DNA of 64,000 bases, taken from assembly GCA_014138095.1 (NCBI GenBank), contig JACGXE010000007.1, forward strand, positions 62,001 through 126,000, written 5' to 3'. The translations under genes and the position numbers were made by a program. This stretch comes from Ochrobactrum sp. RH2CCR150. GTDB taxonomy: Bacteria; Pseudomonadota; Alphaproteobacteria; Rhizobiales; Rhizobiaceae. The notes under the pieces are model-generated. The model was not told the DNA's origin. It ran no database searches and saw only the letters and a list, made by a program, of their open reading frames with translations. This document shows, piece by piece, positions 36,054-45,112 of this stretch (positions are counted from its first letter, which is position 1; the number at the start of each line of letters is the position of its first letter).

Positions 36054-36116
36054 TATTGTGGAATAATGTGGCAGACATACGATCAAGTGGCAATACAAAA
36101 AGGAGCGCATCTGGAA

Positions 36117-36866
36117 ATGAACTCACAAAACAAGGTTGCCATTGTTACCGGCGGAGCAAGGGGCATCGGAAAGGCCTGCGCTCTCGATCTGGCGCGTGCG
36201 GGCTATGACATTGCGCTGGTTGATCTGCTGGAAGCGGAGTTGGCGGCAACCACAGCCGAAATCGAAGGCCTCGGCGTCAAGGCAATCTCCTGCGTGGCAG
36301 ATGTTTCCAGCCACAAGCGTGCTGGTGAAGTCGTTGCGCAAACGATTGAAACATTTGGCCGCCTTGATTTTCTGCTCAACAATGCAGGCCGTTCTGCGCC
36401 GGTGGGGATTCTCGACATTTCGGAAGATGAGTTCGACCGCGCGATCGCGATCAACCTGAAAAGCTGCTTCAATTATATCCAGCATTCGGCGCCACATATG
36501 CTGAAACAGGGCGGCGGCCGCATTGTTTCCATGTCGTCACTCAATGCACTTTCCGGTGGCGTGACCGCAGCCGTCAGCAGATTTGCCTACGCCGCCGCAA
36601 AAGCTGGCATTCTCGGCATGACGCGCTCGCTCGCCAAGGAACTTGGCCCGAATATCGCCGTCAATGCGATCTGCCCCGGCGTCATCCGCACGGAGATTGA
36701 CACGAATGTTACCGAACGCGCCGATGAAGTCATCAAGGGCATCGCACTCGGTCGCCTTGGCTGCGCTGACGATGTCGCACGCCTCGTCACTTTCCTTGCC
36801 ACATCCGAACCGTGTTTCATCACAGGTCAGGCATTCACGGTTGATGGCTTTCAATTCAATGTTTGA
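36117..36866 (+). CDS. Short-chain dehydrogenase/reductase (FabG-like)
   Basis: 249 residues. TGGARGIG at 11-18, NNAGRS, catalytic Ser in SMSSLNAL and YAAAKAG; VDLLEAE after beta 2 points to NAD(H). The start follows AAGGAG at about 11 nt. A much longer frame reads upstream from 35580 but lies antisense to the IclR gene and is discarded. First gene of the plus-strand importer operon under the shared operator. Confidence 0.9.
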   Translation: MNSQNKVAIVTGGARGIGKACALDLARAGYDIALVDLLEAELAATTAEIEGLGVKAISCVADVSSHKRAGEVVAQTIETFGRLDFLLNNAGRSAPVGILDISEDEFDRAIAINLKSCFNYIQHSAPHMLKQGGGRIVSMSSLNALSGGVTAAVSRFAYAAAKAGILGMTRSLAKELGPNIAVNAICPGVIRTEIDTNVTERADEVIKGIALGRLGCADDVARLVTFLATSEPCFITGQAFTVDGFQFNV

Positions 36867-36889
36867 CATGAACGCAGAAGGGGGTAATC

Positions 36890-36943
36890 AGCACCACTTC
36901 AGATTACCCCCTTCGACGGGATTGCGCTGAAAAGCGCAATCCC
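36890..36943 (+). other. Two tandem intergenic hairpins
   Basis: Hairpin 1: GGGGGTAATC (36890-36899) / GATTACCCCC (36902-36911 after a 2-nt offset loop reading through 36900-36901 plus the pairing region) - the arms are perfect complements around a loop containing AGCACCACTTCA. Hairpin 2: GGGATTGCGC (36918-36927) / GCGCAATCCC (36934-36943) with loop TGAAAA. No T-run follows either, so they look like mRNA processing or stabilising elements between the SDR and M20 genes. Confidence 0.55.
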
Positions 36944-36992
36944 GAACATAAGGGCCGACAATAACGGACCCCGAAACAGAGGGAGCCAGACG

Positions 36993-38432
36993 ATGGAGGG
37001 TCGAGCTATGGCAAAGAACCATCACGATATCTGGGATATCGTAGACGGCAAAAGTGCCGCTTACTTCGAACTCAGCGACACGGTTTGGGATAATCCCGAG
37101 ACCAATTACGAAGAATATGAGTCCAGCGCCGCTCATGCTGCGATGCTTGAAACCGAGGGGTTTCGCGTCTCACGCGGCATCGCAGGACTGCCAACCGCCG
37201 TCATGGGGGAAGCCGGCGATGAAGGTCCGATCATTGCCATTCTTGGCGAATTCGATGCCCTTCCCGGCTTGAGCCAGATCGCTGGCATTGCGGAAGAACA
37301 GCCTGTTGAGGCAGGCGGCCACGGTCATGGCTGCGGCCATAATCTGCTTGGCGCCGGTTCCCTTCTGGCAGCCGCCGCAGTGAAGCAATATCTGGAAACG
37401 CATGGAATCAAAGGCCGCGTGCGCTATTACGGCTGCCCGGCAGAAGAAGGCGGATCGGCCAAGGGCTTCATGGTGCGTGAAGGCCTTTTTGACGATGTCG
37501 ACATTGCCTTTTGCTGGCACCCGGCACCTTTCGCAGGCGTCAACGACCCTGTGTCGCTGGCTTGTAACGAAATAAGCTTTCATTTCTCGGGTCGCGCGGC
37601 GCACGCCGCCTCCGCTCCTCATTTGGGACGCAGCGCGCTCGACGCCGTTGAGCTGATGAATGTCGGCGTTAATTACATGCGCGAGCATATGCCATCAACG
37701 GCCCGCATTCATTACGCCGTAACAGATACGGGTGGCTTCGCGCCCAATGTTGTGCAGGCCAAGGCCAGTGTCCGCTATCTGATCCGTGCTCTGAGCCTGC
37801 CCGTCATGCAGACCTTGCTTGAACGGGTCAAAAAAATTGCTGATGGCGCAGCACTCATGACGGAAACAACAGTTCGCAGCGAAATCGTCAGCGGCGACGC
37901 CAATCTGATCGGCAACAAGCCGCTGGAACAGCTCATGCAGCGCGAGCTGGAACGTCTGGGGGCTCCCATTTTCGACGCAAAAGACCAGGAAATGGCACAG
38001 CGTTTTCAGGCAACGCTATCCAAGGAAGACATTTCTGACGCCTTTCGCCGTTTCGGCGTCGAGCCCAAGGACGGCCTTGCTCTTTGTGAAGATGTTTATG
38101 AGCCGTATAAGGGAGACAATTCCCTTGTTGGTTCAACAGACGTCGGCAGTGTGAGCTGGGTTGTCCCCACCGTGCAGATGCGTGGCGCGACCTGCGCTAT
38201 TGGCACGCCGCTCCATTCGTGGCAAATGGTGGCGCAGGGTAAATTGCCTGCTGCTCATAAAGGAATGGCTCACGCAGCAAAGGTTATGGGAAGCACGGCA
38301 GTGGAACTGTTTCTGAATCCCGAACGGATTGCAGAAGCCAAACAGGACCACGTGAAAAAGCTGAATGGCGACGTTTTTGTCAATCCAATTCCCGACAGCG
38401 TGCAACCTGCCCTGCCCGTCGCAGCGAAGTGA
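36993..38432 (+). CDS. M20 family amidohydrolase/peptidase (AbgB-like)
   Basis: 479 residues, close to AbgB (p-aminobenzoyl-glutamate hydrolase subunit B). Metal ligands show as the HGHGCGHN segment (about 110-117), CPAEEGGSAKG (about 152-162) and FCWHPAPF; a dimerisation domain lies between, and a late STDVGSVSWVVP plus GTPLHSW closes the site. No AbgA partner is present. Start at 36993 has AGGGAG 7 nt upstream; MAKNHH at 37008 has GGAGGG and is equally possible. Likely hydrolyses an amide bond of an N-acyl amino acid or half-amide delivered by the adjoining importer. Confidence 0.88.
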   Translation: MEGRAMAKNHHDIWDIVDGKSAAYFELSDTVWDNPETNYEEYESSAAHAAMLETEGFRVSRGIAGLPTAVMGEAGDEGPIIAILGEFDALPGLSQIAGIAEEQPVEAGGHGHGCGHNLLGAGSLLAAAAVKQYLETHGIKGRVRYYGCPAEEGGSAKGFMVREGLFDDVDIAFCWHPAPFAGVNDPVSLACNEISFHFSGRAAHAASAPHLGRSALDAVELMNVGVNYMREHMPSTARIHYAVTDTGGFAPNVVQAKASVRYLIRALSLPVMQTLLERVKKIADGAALMTETTVRSEIVSGDANLIGNKPLEQLMQRELERLGAPIFDAKDQEMAQRFQATLSKEDISDAFRRFGVEPKDGLALCEDVYEPYKGDNSLVGSTDVGSVSWVVPTVQMRGATCAIGTPLHSWQMVAQGKLPAAHKGMAHAAKVMGSTAVELFLNPERIAEAKQDHVKKLNGDVFVNPIPDSVQPALPVAAK

Positions 38433-38505
38433 AAGACGGCCCAATATGGCCGCCGGAAAGTGAAATGAAGTTCAATCGCTCCTTCAAGAATTGGCCTGAA
38501 GCACT

Positions 38506-39222
38506 ATGAAGGCTTTTTTCGATATTTTAAGCTTCGGCCCCGATGGCTGGGGCTATGTTCTCGTGATGGCGTCTCTGGTAACAGTCTCGCTGGCCGTGGT
38601 CGGCTTTCTGCTGGGCGCAACGATTGGTGTCTTTGCCGCATGGGCAAAGATTTCCGGCGGACGCACACTGCGCGGCATCGCTGACGGCTATACCACCGTC
38701 ATTCGCGGCATCCCCGATCTTCTGGTGATCTATCTGTTCTATTTTGGCGGCAGCGCCGCCATCACAGCGCTTGGAAAGTTCTTCGGTGCTCAGGGTTTCA
38801 TCGGCTTTCCCGCCTTTCTGGCTGGTGTGCTGGCAATCGGTATTTCCTGCGGCGCACATCATACGGAAGTGTTCCGCGGTGCCTTCAGAGCCGTCTCCAA
38901 GGGAGAACTTGAAGCTGCATCAGCCTGCGGCATGGGTCAGGCGCTCAAGTTCCGTCGTATTATCGCACCGCTGGCTTTGCGCCATGCACTGCCGGGTCTT
39001 GGCAATGTCTGGCAGGTTGCCTTGAAGGAATCTGCACTGATTTCTGTCGTTGGCGTGGTTGATATTCTGCGTCAGGCGCAGATTGGTGCGGGCTCCACGG
39101 GTTTGCCGTTCAACTTTTTCCTGATCGCAGGCGCGCTCTATCTGCTGATTTCCTCCGTTTCCGGCGGCATTCTGCAAGCCGCTGAACGTCACTTCTCGCG
39201 CGGCGTCAGGAGGGCAAAATGA
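38506..39222 (+). CDS. His/Glu/Gln/Arg-type ABC permease (HisQ-like)
   Basis: 238 residues, five to six helices. VIRGIPDLLVIYLFYFGG and the coupling region ELEAASACGMGQALKFRRI identify a HisQ-type permease. 73 nt after the M20 gene and overlapping the next permease gene by 4 nt. Confidence 0.92.
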   Translation: MKAFFDILSFGPDGWGYVLVMASLVTVSLAVVGFLLGATIGVFAAWAKISGGRTLRGIADGYTTVIRGIPDLLVIYLFYFGGSAAITALGKFFGAQGFIGFPAFLAGVLAIGISCGAHHTEVFRGAFRAVSKGELEAASACGMGQALKFRRIIAPLALRHALPGLGNVWQVALKESALISVVGVVDILRQAQIGAGSTGLPFNFFLIAGALYLLISSVSGGILQAAERHFSRGVRRAK

Positions 39223-39938
39223 ACCTTCAATTCTATACAGAATCCTTTCTGGCAATGATGGGCGGCGTGCCGCTGACGCTGCAGCTTGCTGCTATATCCA
39301 TCGTTTGCGGCGCAATTCTTGCCCTGCTGTTTGCGATGATGCGTCTGTCGGGAATAGGTGTCCTCGACTGGATCGCCCGGCTCTATGTCTTCGTGTTCCG
39401 CGGCACACCGCTTCTGGTGCAGATCTTCATCATCTATTATGGCCTCAGCCAGTTTTCGACGATCCGCTATTCATTCCTGTGGCCCGTTCTTCGTGAACCA
39501 TATTGGTGTGCGATCATCGCATTGACGCTGAATAACGCGGCCTATGCCAGCGAGATCATTCGCGGCGGCCTGTTGTCGGTGCCGCACGGCCAGATCGAGG
39601 CGGCAAAAGCCTGTGGCATGTCGCGTTTCACCTGCTTCCGCAGAGTAGTAATGCCGCTTGCCATCCGTCAGGCACTGCCCGGCTACGGCAATGAGATGAT
39701 ATCGATGATCAAGGCGACCTCGCTTGCCTCCATTATCACGCTCATGGAAGTCACCGGCATTGCGGCCAAGCTCATTGCAGAAAGCTACCGCGTGATTGAG
39801 GTGTTCGTGATCGCGGGCGCCATCTATCTGGCTATCAATTTCGTTCTGACACGCTTGCTCCTGATTGCCGAATACAGGCTCACGCCCTATTTGCGCCAGC
39901 CAGCCGTCAGCATCTCCACCGAAGGAAAAACATCGTGA
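39219..39938 (+). CDS. His/Glu/Gln/Arg-type ABC permease (HisM-like)
   Basis: 239 residues. [17 protein letters not shown] and [19 protein letters not shown] are the HisM-type landmarks. Starts in an ATGA overlap with the first permease; its stop overlaps the GTG start of the ATPase gene (GTGA). It pairs with the HisQ-like subunit. Confidence 0.92.
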   Translation: MNLQFYTESFLAMMGGVPLTLQLAAISIVCGAILALLFAMMRLSGIGVLDWIARLYVFVFRGTPLLVQIFIIYYGLSQFSTIRYSFLWPVLREPYWCAIIALTLNNAAYASEIIRGGLLSVPHGQIEAAKACGMSRFTCFRRVVMPLAIRQALPGYGNEMISMIKATSLASIITLMEVTGIAAKLIAESYRVIEVFVIAGAIYLAINFVLTRLLLIAEYRLTPYLRQPAVSISTEGKTS

Positions 39939-40729
39939 GTAAAGCCATCTCTCCTAACGCACCGGTGGCGCTAAAAGTTGAAAACCTGCGTAAAAGCTTT
40001 GGCGCCAATGAAGTGCTGAAAGGCATTTCGCTTGAAGCGCGCGAAGGCGAAGTCATTTCTATCCTCGGTTCTTCGGGGTCGGGAAAGTCCACTTTGCTAC
40101 GCTGCATCAACCTTCTGGAAATTCCAACATCGGGCACGGTTACCGTTTCCGGTGAGACGATCCGCATGGCCAAGAATTCCAAGGGCGAAGCCTATCCCGC
40201 CGACAAGAAGCAGGTCTCGCGGATCCGTTCTGAACTCGGCATGGTTTTCCAGAGCTTCAATCTGTGGTCACACAAGACCATTCTAGAAAACATCATCGAA
40301 GCGCCGATCTATGTTCAGGGTCGGCCGCGCGCGGAATGTATCGCAGAAGCTGAAGCGCTGCTGGCCAAGGTTGGCATTGCAGACAAGCGCGACTTCTACC
40401 CCTCGCATCTCTCCGGCGGCCAGCAACAGCGCGCCGCCATTGCGCGCGCGCTGGCGATGAAGCCAAAAGTGATGCTGTTCGACGAACCGACCTCCGCGCT
40501 TGATCCCGAACTCGTCGGCGAAGTGCTGCGCGTCATGCGCGGATTGGCCGAGGAAGGCCGCACCATGCTTGTCGTCACGCACGAAATGGGCTTTGCCCGC
40601 GACGTGTCGAACCGGGTCATCTTCGTTCATCAGGGGCTCGTCGAAGAAGACGGCGCACCCGAAGATGTGTTCACAAACTCCAAATCAGAGCGTTTTCGCA
40701 AGTTTATCAGCCACGAAAACGCTGGCTGA
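39935..40729 (+). CDS. Polar amino-acid-type ABC ATP-binding protein (HisP-like)
   Basis: 264 residues with Walker [10 protein letters not shown], signature LSGGQQQR, Walker [16 protein letters not shown] and H-loop VVTHEMGFA. It starts at GTG within a GTGA overlap, with GAAGGA upstream. Length and the [17 protein letters not shown] insertion before the Q-loop (here [14 protein letters not shown]) resemble HisP/OccP. Confidence 0.93.
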   Translation: MSKAISPNAPVALKVENLRKSFGANEVLKGISLEAREGEVISILGSSGSGKSTLLRCINLLEIPTSGTVTVSGETIRMAKNSKGEAYPADKKQVSRIRSELGMVFQSFNLWSHKTILENIIEAPIYVQGRPRAECIAEAEALLAKVGIADKRDFYPSHLSGGQQQRAAIARALAMKPKVMLFDEPTSALDPELVGEVLRVMRGLAEEGRTMLVVTHEMGFARDVSNRVIFVHQGLVEEDGAPEDVFTNSKSERFRKFISHENAG

Positions 40730-40796
40730 TTATTTCAAACGTCACTGATTTATGCCAAAAGACCGCTCAGCACTTAACTGCAGTAAGGTAATTAAG

Positions 40797-41648
40797 ATGA
40801 AGACCAAGGGATTGTTCAAAGCCCTGCTCGTTTCGGCCCTCGTTGTGACCGCTGTTTCGGCCCATGCCGAAGAGAAGAAGTGGACCAAGATCACCATCGC
40901 AACCGAAGGCGCTTTCCGTCCGTATAATTTCACCAAGCCAGACGGCACGCTGGACGGCTATGAAATCGAACTGAGCAAAGACCTCTGCGCCCGCATGAAG
41001 GTTGAGTGCACCATGATTGCACAGCCTTTCGACGGCATCATCCCGGCCTTGAATGCAGGCAAGTTCGATGCGATCATGGCTGGCCTGACTGCCACGCCGA
41101 AGCGTGAAGAAACTATCGATTTCTCCGTTTCCTACGGCTTGACGCCCCAGACCTTCGCCACGCTGAAGGACAGCCCTTTCGCCAAGCTGCCGCATACGGG
41201 CGAAACGCTCTATCTGGCCAAGGATGAAGCCGCCGCCCAGAAGGCAATCGACGACGTCAAGGCTGAAATCAAGGGCCGCACCATCGGTGTACAGACTGCC
41301 TCGCTCGGCCTGTCGCTGCTCGACAAGTATTTCAAGGATTCTGCCGATATCCGCGAATACAAGACCACCGATCAGCATGACCTCGACCTCAAGTCGGGCC
41401 GCGTCGATCTCGTCGTCGCTTCGCTGGCTTATCTCAGCGATGCCGCCAAGAAGCCAGGCAACGAAGATATAGTCATGACTGGCCCTTTCTTTAAGGGCGG
41501 CATTCTGGGTCGCGGCGTTGCCGTTGGTCTTCGCAAGAACGAGCCTGAACTTCAGAAGATGTTCAATGAAGCCATCGAAGCCGCCAAGGCTGATGGCACC
41601 ATCAAGCGCCTCTCCGAAAAGTGGTTCGGTTTCGACGTGACGCCGTAA
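40797..41648 (+). CDS. Polar amino-acid-type ABC substrate-binding protein
   Basis: 283 residues, signal peptide ending SAHA|EE, then ITIATEGAFRPYNF, GKFDAIMAGLTATPKREETI (part), SGRVDLVVASLAYL and a C-terminal RLSEKWFGFD. A HisJ/ArgT-type lysine-arginine-ornithine/octopine-like protein. Start MKTKGLF lies 9 nt after TAAGG. Last gene of the operon, followed by a terminator. A paralogue at 32501-33337 carries the same operator-like site. Confidence 0.92.
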   Translation: MKTKGLFKALLVSALVVTAVSAHAEEKKWTKITIATEGAFRPYNFTKPDGTLDGYEIELSKDLCARMKVECTMIAQPFDGIIPALNAGKFDAIMAGLTATPKREETIDFSVSYGLTPQTFATLKDSPFAKLPHTGETLYLAKDEAAAQKAIDDVKAEIKGRTIGVQTASLGLSLLDKYFKDSADIREYKTTDQHDLDLKSGRVDLVVASLAYLSDAAKKPGNEDIVMTGPFFKGGILGRGVAVGLRKNEPELQKMFNEAIEAAKADGTIKRLSEKWFGFDVTP

Positions 41649-41670
41649 TCGGTTCGCCAGCAATATTATG

Positions 41671-41699
41671 AAAAGGCCGCCTCATGGGCGGCCTTTTTT
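41671..41699. terminator. Rho-independent terminator of the His-type importer operon
   Basis: Stem AAAAGGCCGCC (41671-41681) / GGCGGCCTTTT (41687-41697), 5-nt loop, T6 on the plus strand; 22 nt after the stop and 20 nt from the convergent RraA-like stop, so it can serve both. Confidence 0.92.
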
Positions 41700-41718
41700 A
41701 TGTCAAGAAGCCGCTTGA

Positions 41719-42396
41719 TCAGGCGCCGTATTTCGACTCGACCGGCCAGACCGACTGCAGCTTTTCGCCACCCAGAATGCGGTCACGGGCCGAAGCTTCA
41801 TTTGCGCCCAGCTTGTCGGCCTGATCCGCGACTGCTGCAACCATGGCCTTGGGAATGACGACAACGCCATCAATATCCGCGAAAACAACGTCGCCCGGCA
41901 TAATCTTCACACCGGCGATTTCGATTGGAACTTGCGAGAGCTTCGGTTCCATCTTGCCGGACACCGACACCGGAGACCGTGCACGACCGAAAAGCGGATA
42001 GCCGAGATGGCGAACCTGCGCGATATCACGGACAGTGCCGTTGACGATCGTGGCAGCCGCGCCCCGCGTTTTAGCGCCTGAGCTCATCAACTCTCCCGAA
42101 CATGAGCCTTGCGCGCAAGATGCATCAACGACAACAATGCCGCCCTTGGGTGCGTTGTCGATGGCGTTGTGATAAACATCCTGCGGCTGATTGCGACGTT
42201 CGCTTGGAGCAAACTGCACCGTGACTGCCGGGCCGCAGACCACTTCGCCCGGCTTCAATTCACCCTGTAACGATATGCCGTCCAGATAACCCCAGCCACC
42301 GAGTTGTTCCAGGCTGTCATGGACATCGCCGGAATACCATTTCGAAAGACGCTCGATCGACGCCCAGTCAGTATCGGAATAATCGAAGTTGCTCAT
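41719..42396 (-). CDS. RraA-like/HMG-CHA aldolase family protein
   Basis: 225 residues, one RraA-fold domain. GELMSSGAKTRGAAATIVNGTVRD contains the family G-x20-R-D site (Arg of KTRG, RD of TVRD), and PGDVVFADIDGVVVIP is the other hallmark. Family members are 4-hydroxy-4-methyl-2-oxoglutarate/4-carboxy-4-hydroxy-2-oxoadipate aldolases, oxaloacetate decarboxylases or RNase E regulators. As it is coupled by a 4-nt overlap to a GntR gene and an SDR gene, a catabolic aldolase or decarboxylase is more likely here. Last gene of the unit. Confidence 0.85.
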   Translation of the reverse strand: MSNFDYSDTDWASIERLSKWYSGDVHDSLEQLGGWGYLDGISLQGELKPGEVVCGPAVTVQFAPSERRNQPQDVYHNAIDNAPKGGIVVVDASCAQGSCSGELMSSGAKTRGAAATIVNGTVRDIAQVRHLGYPLFGRARSPVSVSGKMEPKLSQVPIEIAGVKIMPGDVVFADIDGVVVIPKAMVAAVADQADKLGANEASARDRILGGEKLQSVWPVESKYGA

Positions 42397-43172
42397 TTGG
42401 TTTTGACCTTGTTCTTAAGATTTGAATTGTCCAGCGCGACCTTGAGATAGCGCGAACTTTCATCGATCTGTCTGCGAATGGATTGTCGGGCGGTCTCGGG
42501 TTCTCTGGCCTTGATGAGGTTGTAGATTTCCTCATGCTCGGCAAACCCGTCCTCCAGCGACTTGTTCGGCACGCGGCTCGTGACCCGGATGACATCAATG
42601 ATGATCGAGAAAAGATTGTCATAGACGACATTGAGTATCTCGTTGCCCACGGAATGCACGAGTCCGAGATGGAAAGCGGCGTCGCTGTCGGTAAATCGAG
42701 CCATGTCTTTGGCGTCAGCCGCAGCTCTCATGCTGGCAAGTGCCTCATCAACTTCCGGCGTCATCACCAAGTCTTCCGAACTCAGCCGCGTTACGACTTC
42801 CGTCTCGATGATCCGGCGCACATCCATCAGCTGGACGAGATAGTCGGAATTATTGGCAAAGAGCTGTTTGACAGTCGTTGCAAGCGAACCGAGAAATTCT
42901 CCGACGTCGTCACGCACAACAAGCGCTCTTTCACCGTGCTTGCGGCGAACGAGACCCTTTGTTTCGAGAATTTGAAGCGCTTCACGAACAGATCGCGTGC
43001 TTACATTGAATTCACGCGCCATTGCGGCTTCGGCAGGCAGACGATCGCCAATCTTGAGTTTGCCGGAAAGAATCTGCGCTTCCAGCGCCTCAACGACCGA
43101 GACGTGCAGCTTGTCACGATCAGGTAACGCGCGCCTCGTCAGATATCGATTGTCTGCCTGTTCTGTCACCAT
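42393..43172 (-). CDS. FadR-subfamily GntR transcriptional regulator
   Basis: 259 residues: winged helix about 20-90 (LKIGDRLPAEAAMAREFNVS, TRSVREALQILETKGLVRRK) and an all-helical FCD effector domain whose metal-binding His/Asp residues appear in DSDAAFHLGLVHSVGNE and FAEHEEIYNLI. GGAGG precedes the start, which overlaps the SDR stop. Sits between SDR and rraA-like genes on one transcript, so it probably regulates that unit and the importer upstream. Confidence 0.9.
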   Translation of the reverse strand: MVTEQADNRYLTRRALPDRDKLHVSVVEALEAQILSGKLKIGDRLPAEAAMAREFNVSTRSVREALQILETKGLVRRKHGERALVVRDDVGEFLGSLATTVKQLFANNSDYLVQLMDVRRIIETEVVTRLSSEDLVMTPEVDEALASMRAAADAKDMARFTDSDAAFHLGLVHSVGNEILNVVYDNLFSIIIDVIRVTSRVPNKSLEDGFAEHEEIYNLIKAREPETARQSIRRQIDESSRYLKVALDNSNLKNKVKTK

Positions 43173-43987
43173 GCCGTAAAGCCTCCATCGACGACGACAT
43201 TCGAGCCTGTCATGTATGACGAGGCATCAGATGCCAGAAACTGTATCACGCCATTATATTCATCGATCTCAGCTTGTCGGTTCATCGGCACGCGTTCAAG
43301 AAACGCATCCACAAATTCCTTGTCGAAGTTTGCGGTTTTCACGCCACCGAATGAAATCAGGTTCACCCGGACATTCTTGGTTCCCCAATAGGTGCCGAGA
43401 TAGCGGGTCAGATTGACAAGGCCGGATTTGGAAGCTGCATACGAGACAGCCTTGATGAAGGGCTCGCCGTCTCGCGCTTCGCGATAGGCATAGAGCGCCT
43501 GATTTGGCGACACGATGCCGTAGATCGAACCAACATTGATGATGCTCCCGCGTCTGGCGTCCGCCATCTTCGAGCCGATCACCTGACAACATAGCATCAC
43601 ACCCGTTAGATTGGTCTCGATGATTTCGTTCCAGTATTTCTGCGGATAGATTTCAAAGGGGCTGTTCTGGTCCGCCGACCCCGATGGCTTTGAATCGATG
43701 CCTGCATTGTTGACCAGAATATGCGGCACGCCCCAATCGGCGATCAACTGCTCGGTTGCCTGCTCAAGGCTGGCCTTGTCTGTAACGCTCGCCACATAAA
43801 CGCGAATGTTCTTCGTCAGGCCCGGAAACTTCGCCTCAAGATCGGCGGCATCGATTGCCCGGCGACTGAAGATCGCCACCTTGGCGCCAGATTCCGCAAG
43901 CGACTTGCTGAACTGTGTTCCAAGCTGCCCCAGCCCGCCGGTCACAATGGCGATCTTGTCTCTTACACTGAACTTGTCTGTCATCAT
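43166..43987 (-). CDS. Short-chain dehydrogenase/reductase
   Basis: 273 residues. Loop TGGLGQLG at 16-23 (variant of TGxxxGxG), NNAGIDSKPSG, Ser of NVGSIYG and YAASKSG as catalytic residues. AIFSRRAID after beta 2 (Ser-Arg-Arg) suggests NADP(H). The two adjacent ATGs at 43987 and 43984 are both usable. First gene after the palindromic repeat; resembles gluconate- or 3-oxoacyl-type SDRs, substrate unknown. Confidence 0.88.
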   Translation of the reverse strand: MMTDKFSVRDKIAIVTGGLGQLGTQFSKSLAESGAKVAIFSRRAIDAADLEAKFPGLTKNIRVYVASVTDKASLEQATEQLIADWGVPHILVNNAGIDSKPSGSADQNSPFEIYPQKYWNEIIETNLTGVMLCCQVIGSKMADARRGSIINVGSIYGIVSPNQALYAYREARDGEPFIKAVSYAASKSGLVNLTRYLGTYWGTKNVRVNLISFGGVKTANFDKEFVDAFLERVPMNRQAEIDEYNGVIQFLASDASSYMTGSNVVVDGGFTAW

Positions 43988-44003
43988 TTCGTTCCTGCAC
44001 GCT

Positions 44004-44104
44004 AGAGCGCGTTTCGATATGGTAGGATCCGATTAGCGCTCTAAATGTTTGTTTTAACGCGCATCTTTTCCGAAAATCGTTTCAGACTTTTCGGGACGCG
44101 CTCT
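44004..44104. repeat. Palindromic intergenic repeat (Rhizobiales/Brucellaceae type)
   Basis: 101-bp element bounded by inverted AGAGCGCGT and ACGCGCTCT. Inside are two further foldbacks: AGAGCGC (44004-44010) / GCGCTCT (44036-44042), and TCCGAAAA / CTTTTCGGGA near 44069-44096. It lies between the SDR and binding-protein genes. Elements with CGAAAATCGTTTCAGA-type cores and AGAGCGCG ends are scattered in many copies in Rhizobiales genomes (recollection); only one copy is seen in this window. Confidence 0.75.
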
Positions 44105-44175
44105 CATCTACTGGTTTCGGGATCGTCCAAGTTCTCAAGAGCAAGGTTCCGTTCCATCAGTATCCAGACCAACGC

Positions 44176-44209
44176 CGTGGCGGGTCGAGGCCCTCACCGC
44201 CCCGCCACG
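44176..44209 (-). terminator. Possible terminator hairpin after the binding-protein gene
   Basis: 9-bp stem CGTGGCGGG (44176-44184) / CCCGCCACG (44201-44209), 10 nt past the minus-strand stop at 44219. No T-run follows, so it may be a weak terminator or stabiliser. Confidence 0.5.
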
Positions 44210-44218
44210 ACAGCTTCG

Positions 44219-45049
44219 TCACGACCGAGGCAAATCACTGGCCAGCAGCTTTTGCGGGTCCAGACGAGCGCCGTGGTATTTTTCGTAAATGTCGATCAGC
44301 TTGCCATTGTCGAGATTTGTCTTGATCCAGGCGTCAATCCATTCCTTGAGCTTCGGCTCGTTCTTGCGAAGCGCAATGCCAAGCGGATAAGCCTTGGCGA
44401 CAAACTTCTCTTCGAGATCAAGCTTGGGATTGGCTTTGATCAATTCGGTCAGAAGTGGACGGGATGTTGCATAGATCGCAATCTGGCCACTGGTGACTGC
44501 GGCACTTGACGTCGGATCATCTTCAAACCGCACGATCTGGACACCGGAAACATCCGCCGTCTTTTCCGTCAGATTGGTGTCGTTGACCGTGCCACGCGTG
44601 ACCGCGACCGATGCATTGGCCAGATCCGCATAGGACTTGACGTTTGCTTCTTTAGGCGCAGCAACAACGATTGCGGTTTCAGCATAAGGGATGCTGAAAT
44701 CCACCACCTCAAGTCGCTCCTTTGTTATCGACAGCGTCGACACGGCCAAATCCGCCTTACCCGAAACAAGGAACGGAATACGGCCCGAGGTCGGAACCGT
44801 CAGAAACTCGATATCCACGCCCATGTCTTTGGCCAGCAGCTGTGCCGTTTCGACTTCCGAGCCGGTCGGCTGGAACTTCGCATCACGCATCGCATAAGGC
44901 GGGTTGCCAAGATCAATAGCGACTTGCAGCTTGCCACGCTGGCGGATTGTATCCAGCTGATCGGCAAAGGACGGCTGCGCCATCATGGCCGCCATGCCGA
45001 TGCCAAGGCCCATCATCGCGAGAAATTTTCTCTTGTTCAGAATAGTCAT
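44219..45049 (-). CDS. Polar amino-acid-type ABC substrate-binding protein
   Basis: 276 residues with a Tat-free signal peptide ending SFA|DQ. LQVAIDLGNPPYAM, AKFQPTGSEVETAQLLAKDM (part), GRIPFLVSGKADLAVSTLSI and a second-lobe VTRGTVNDTNLTE place it in family 3. AGGAGGAAAT precedes the start. Last gene of the importer order permease-permease-ATPase-binding protein, 63 nt after the ATPase gene, a spacer with a small hairpin (GTTGATG/CATCAAC, 45066-45090). Confidence 0.9.
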   Translation of the reverse strand: MTILNKRKFLAMMGLGIGMAAMMAQPSFADQLDTIRQRGKLQVAIDLGNPPYAMRDAKFQPTGSEVETAQLLAKDMGVDIEFLTVPTSGRIPFLVSGKADLAVSTLSITKERLEVVDFSIPYAETAIVVAAPKEANVKSYADLANASVAVTRGTVNDTNLTEKTADVSGVQIVRFEDDPTSSAAVTSGQIAIYATSRPLLTELIKANPKLDLEEKFVAKAYPLGIALRKNEPKLKEWIDAWIKTNLDNGKLIDIYEKYHGARLDPQKLLASDLPRS

Positions 45050-45112
45050 ATTTCCTCCTCCTGTTGTTGATGGTGTCGCTCCTCATCAACACCACATGCT
45101 TTGATTGGATGT

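Noticed and set aside
35580..36116. N-terminal extension of the SDR gene at 36117
   Set aside because: It is antisense to the IclR gene and precedes a normal SDR start with an SD.
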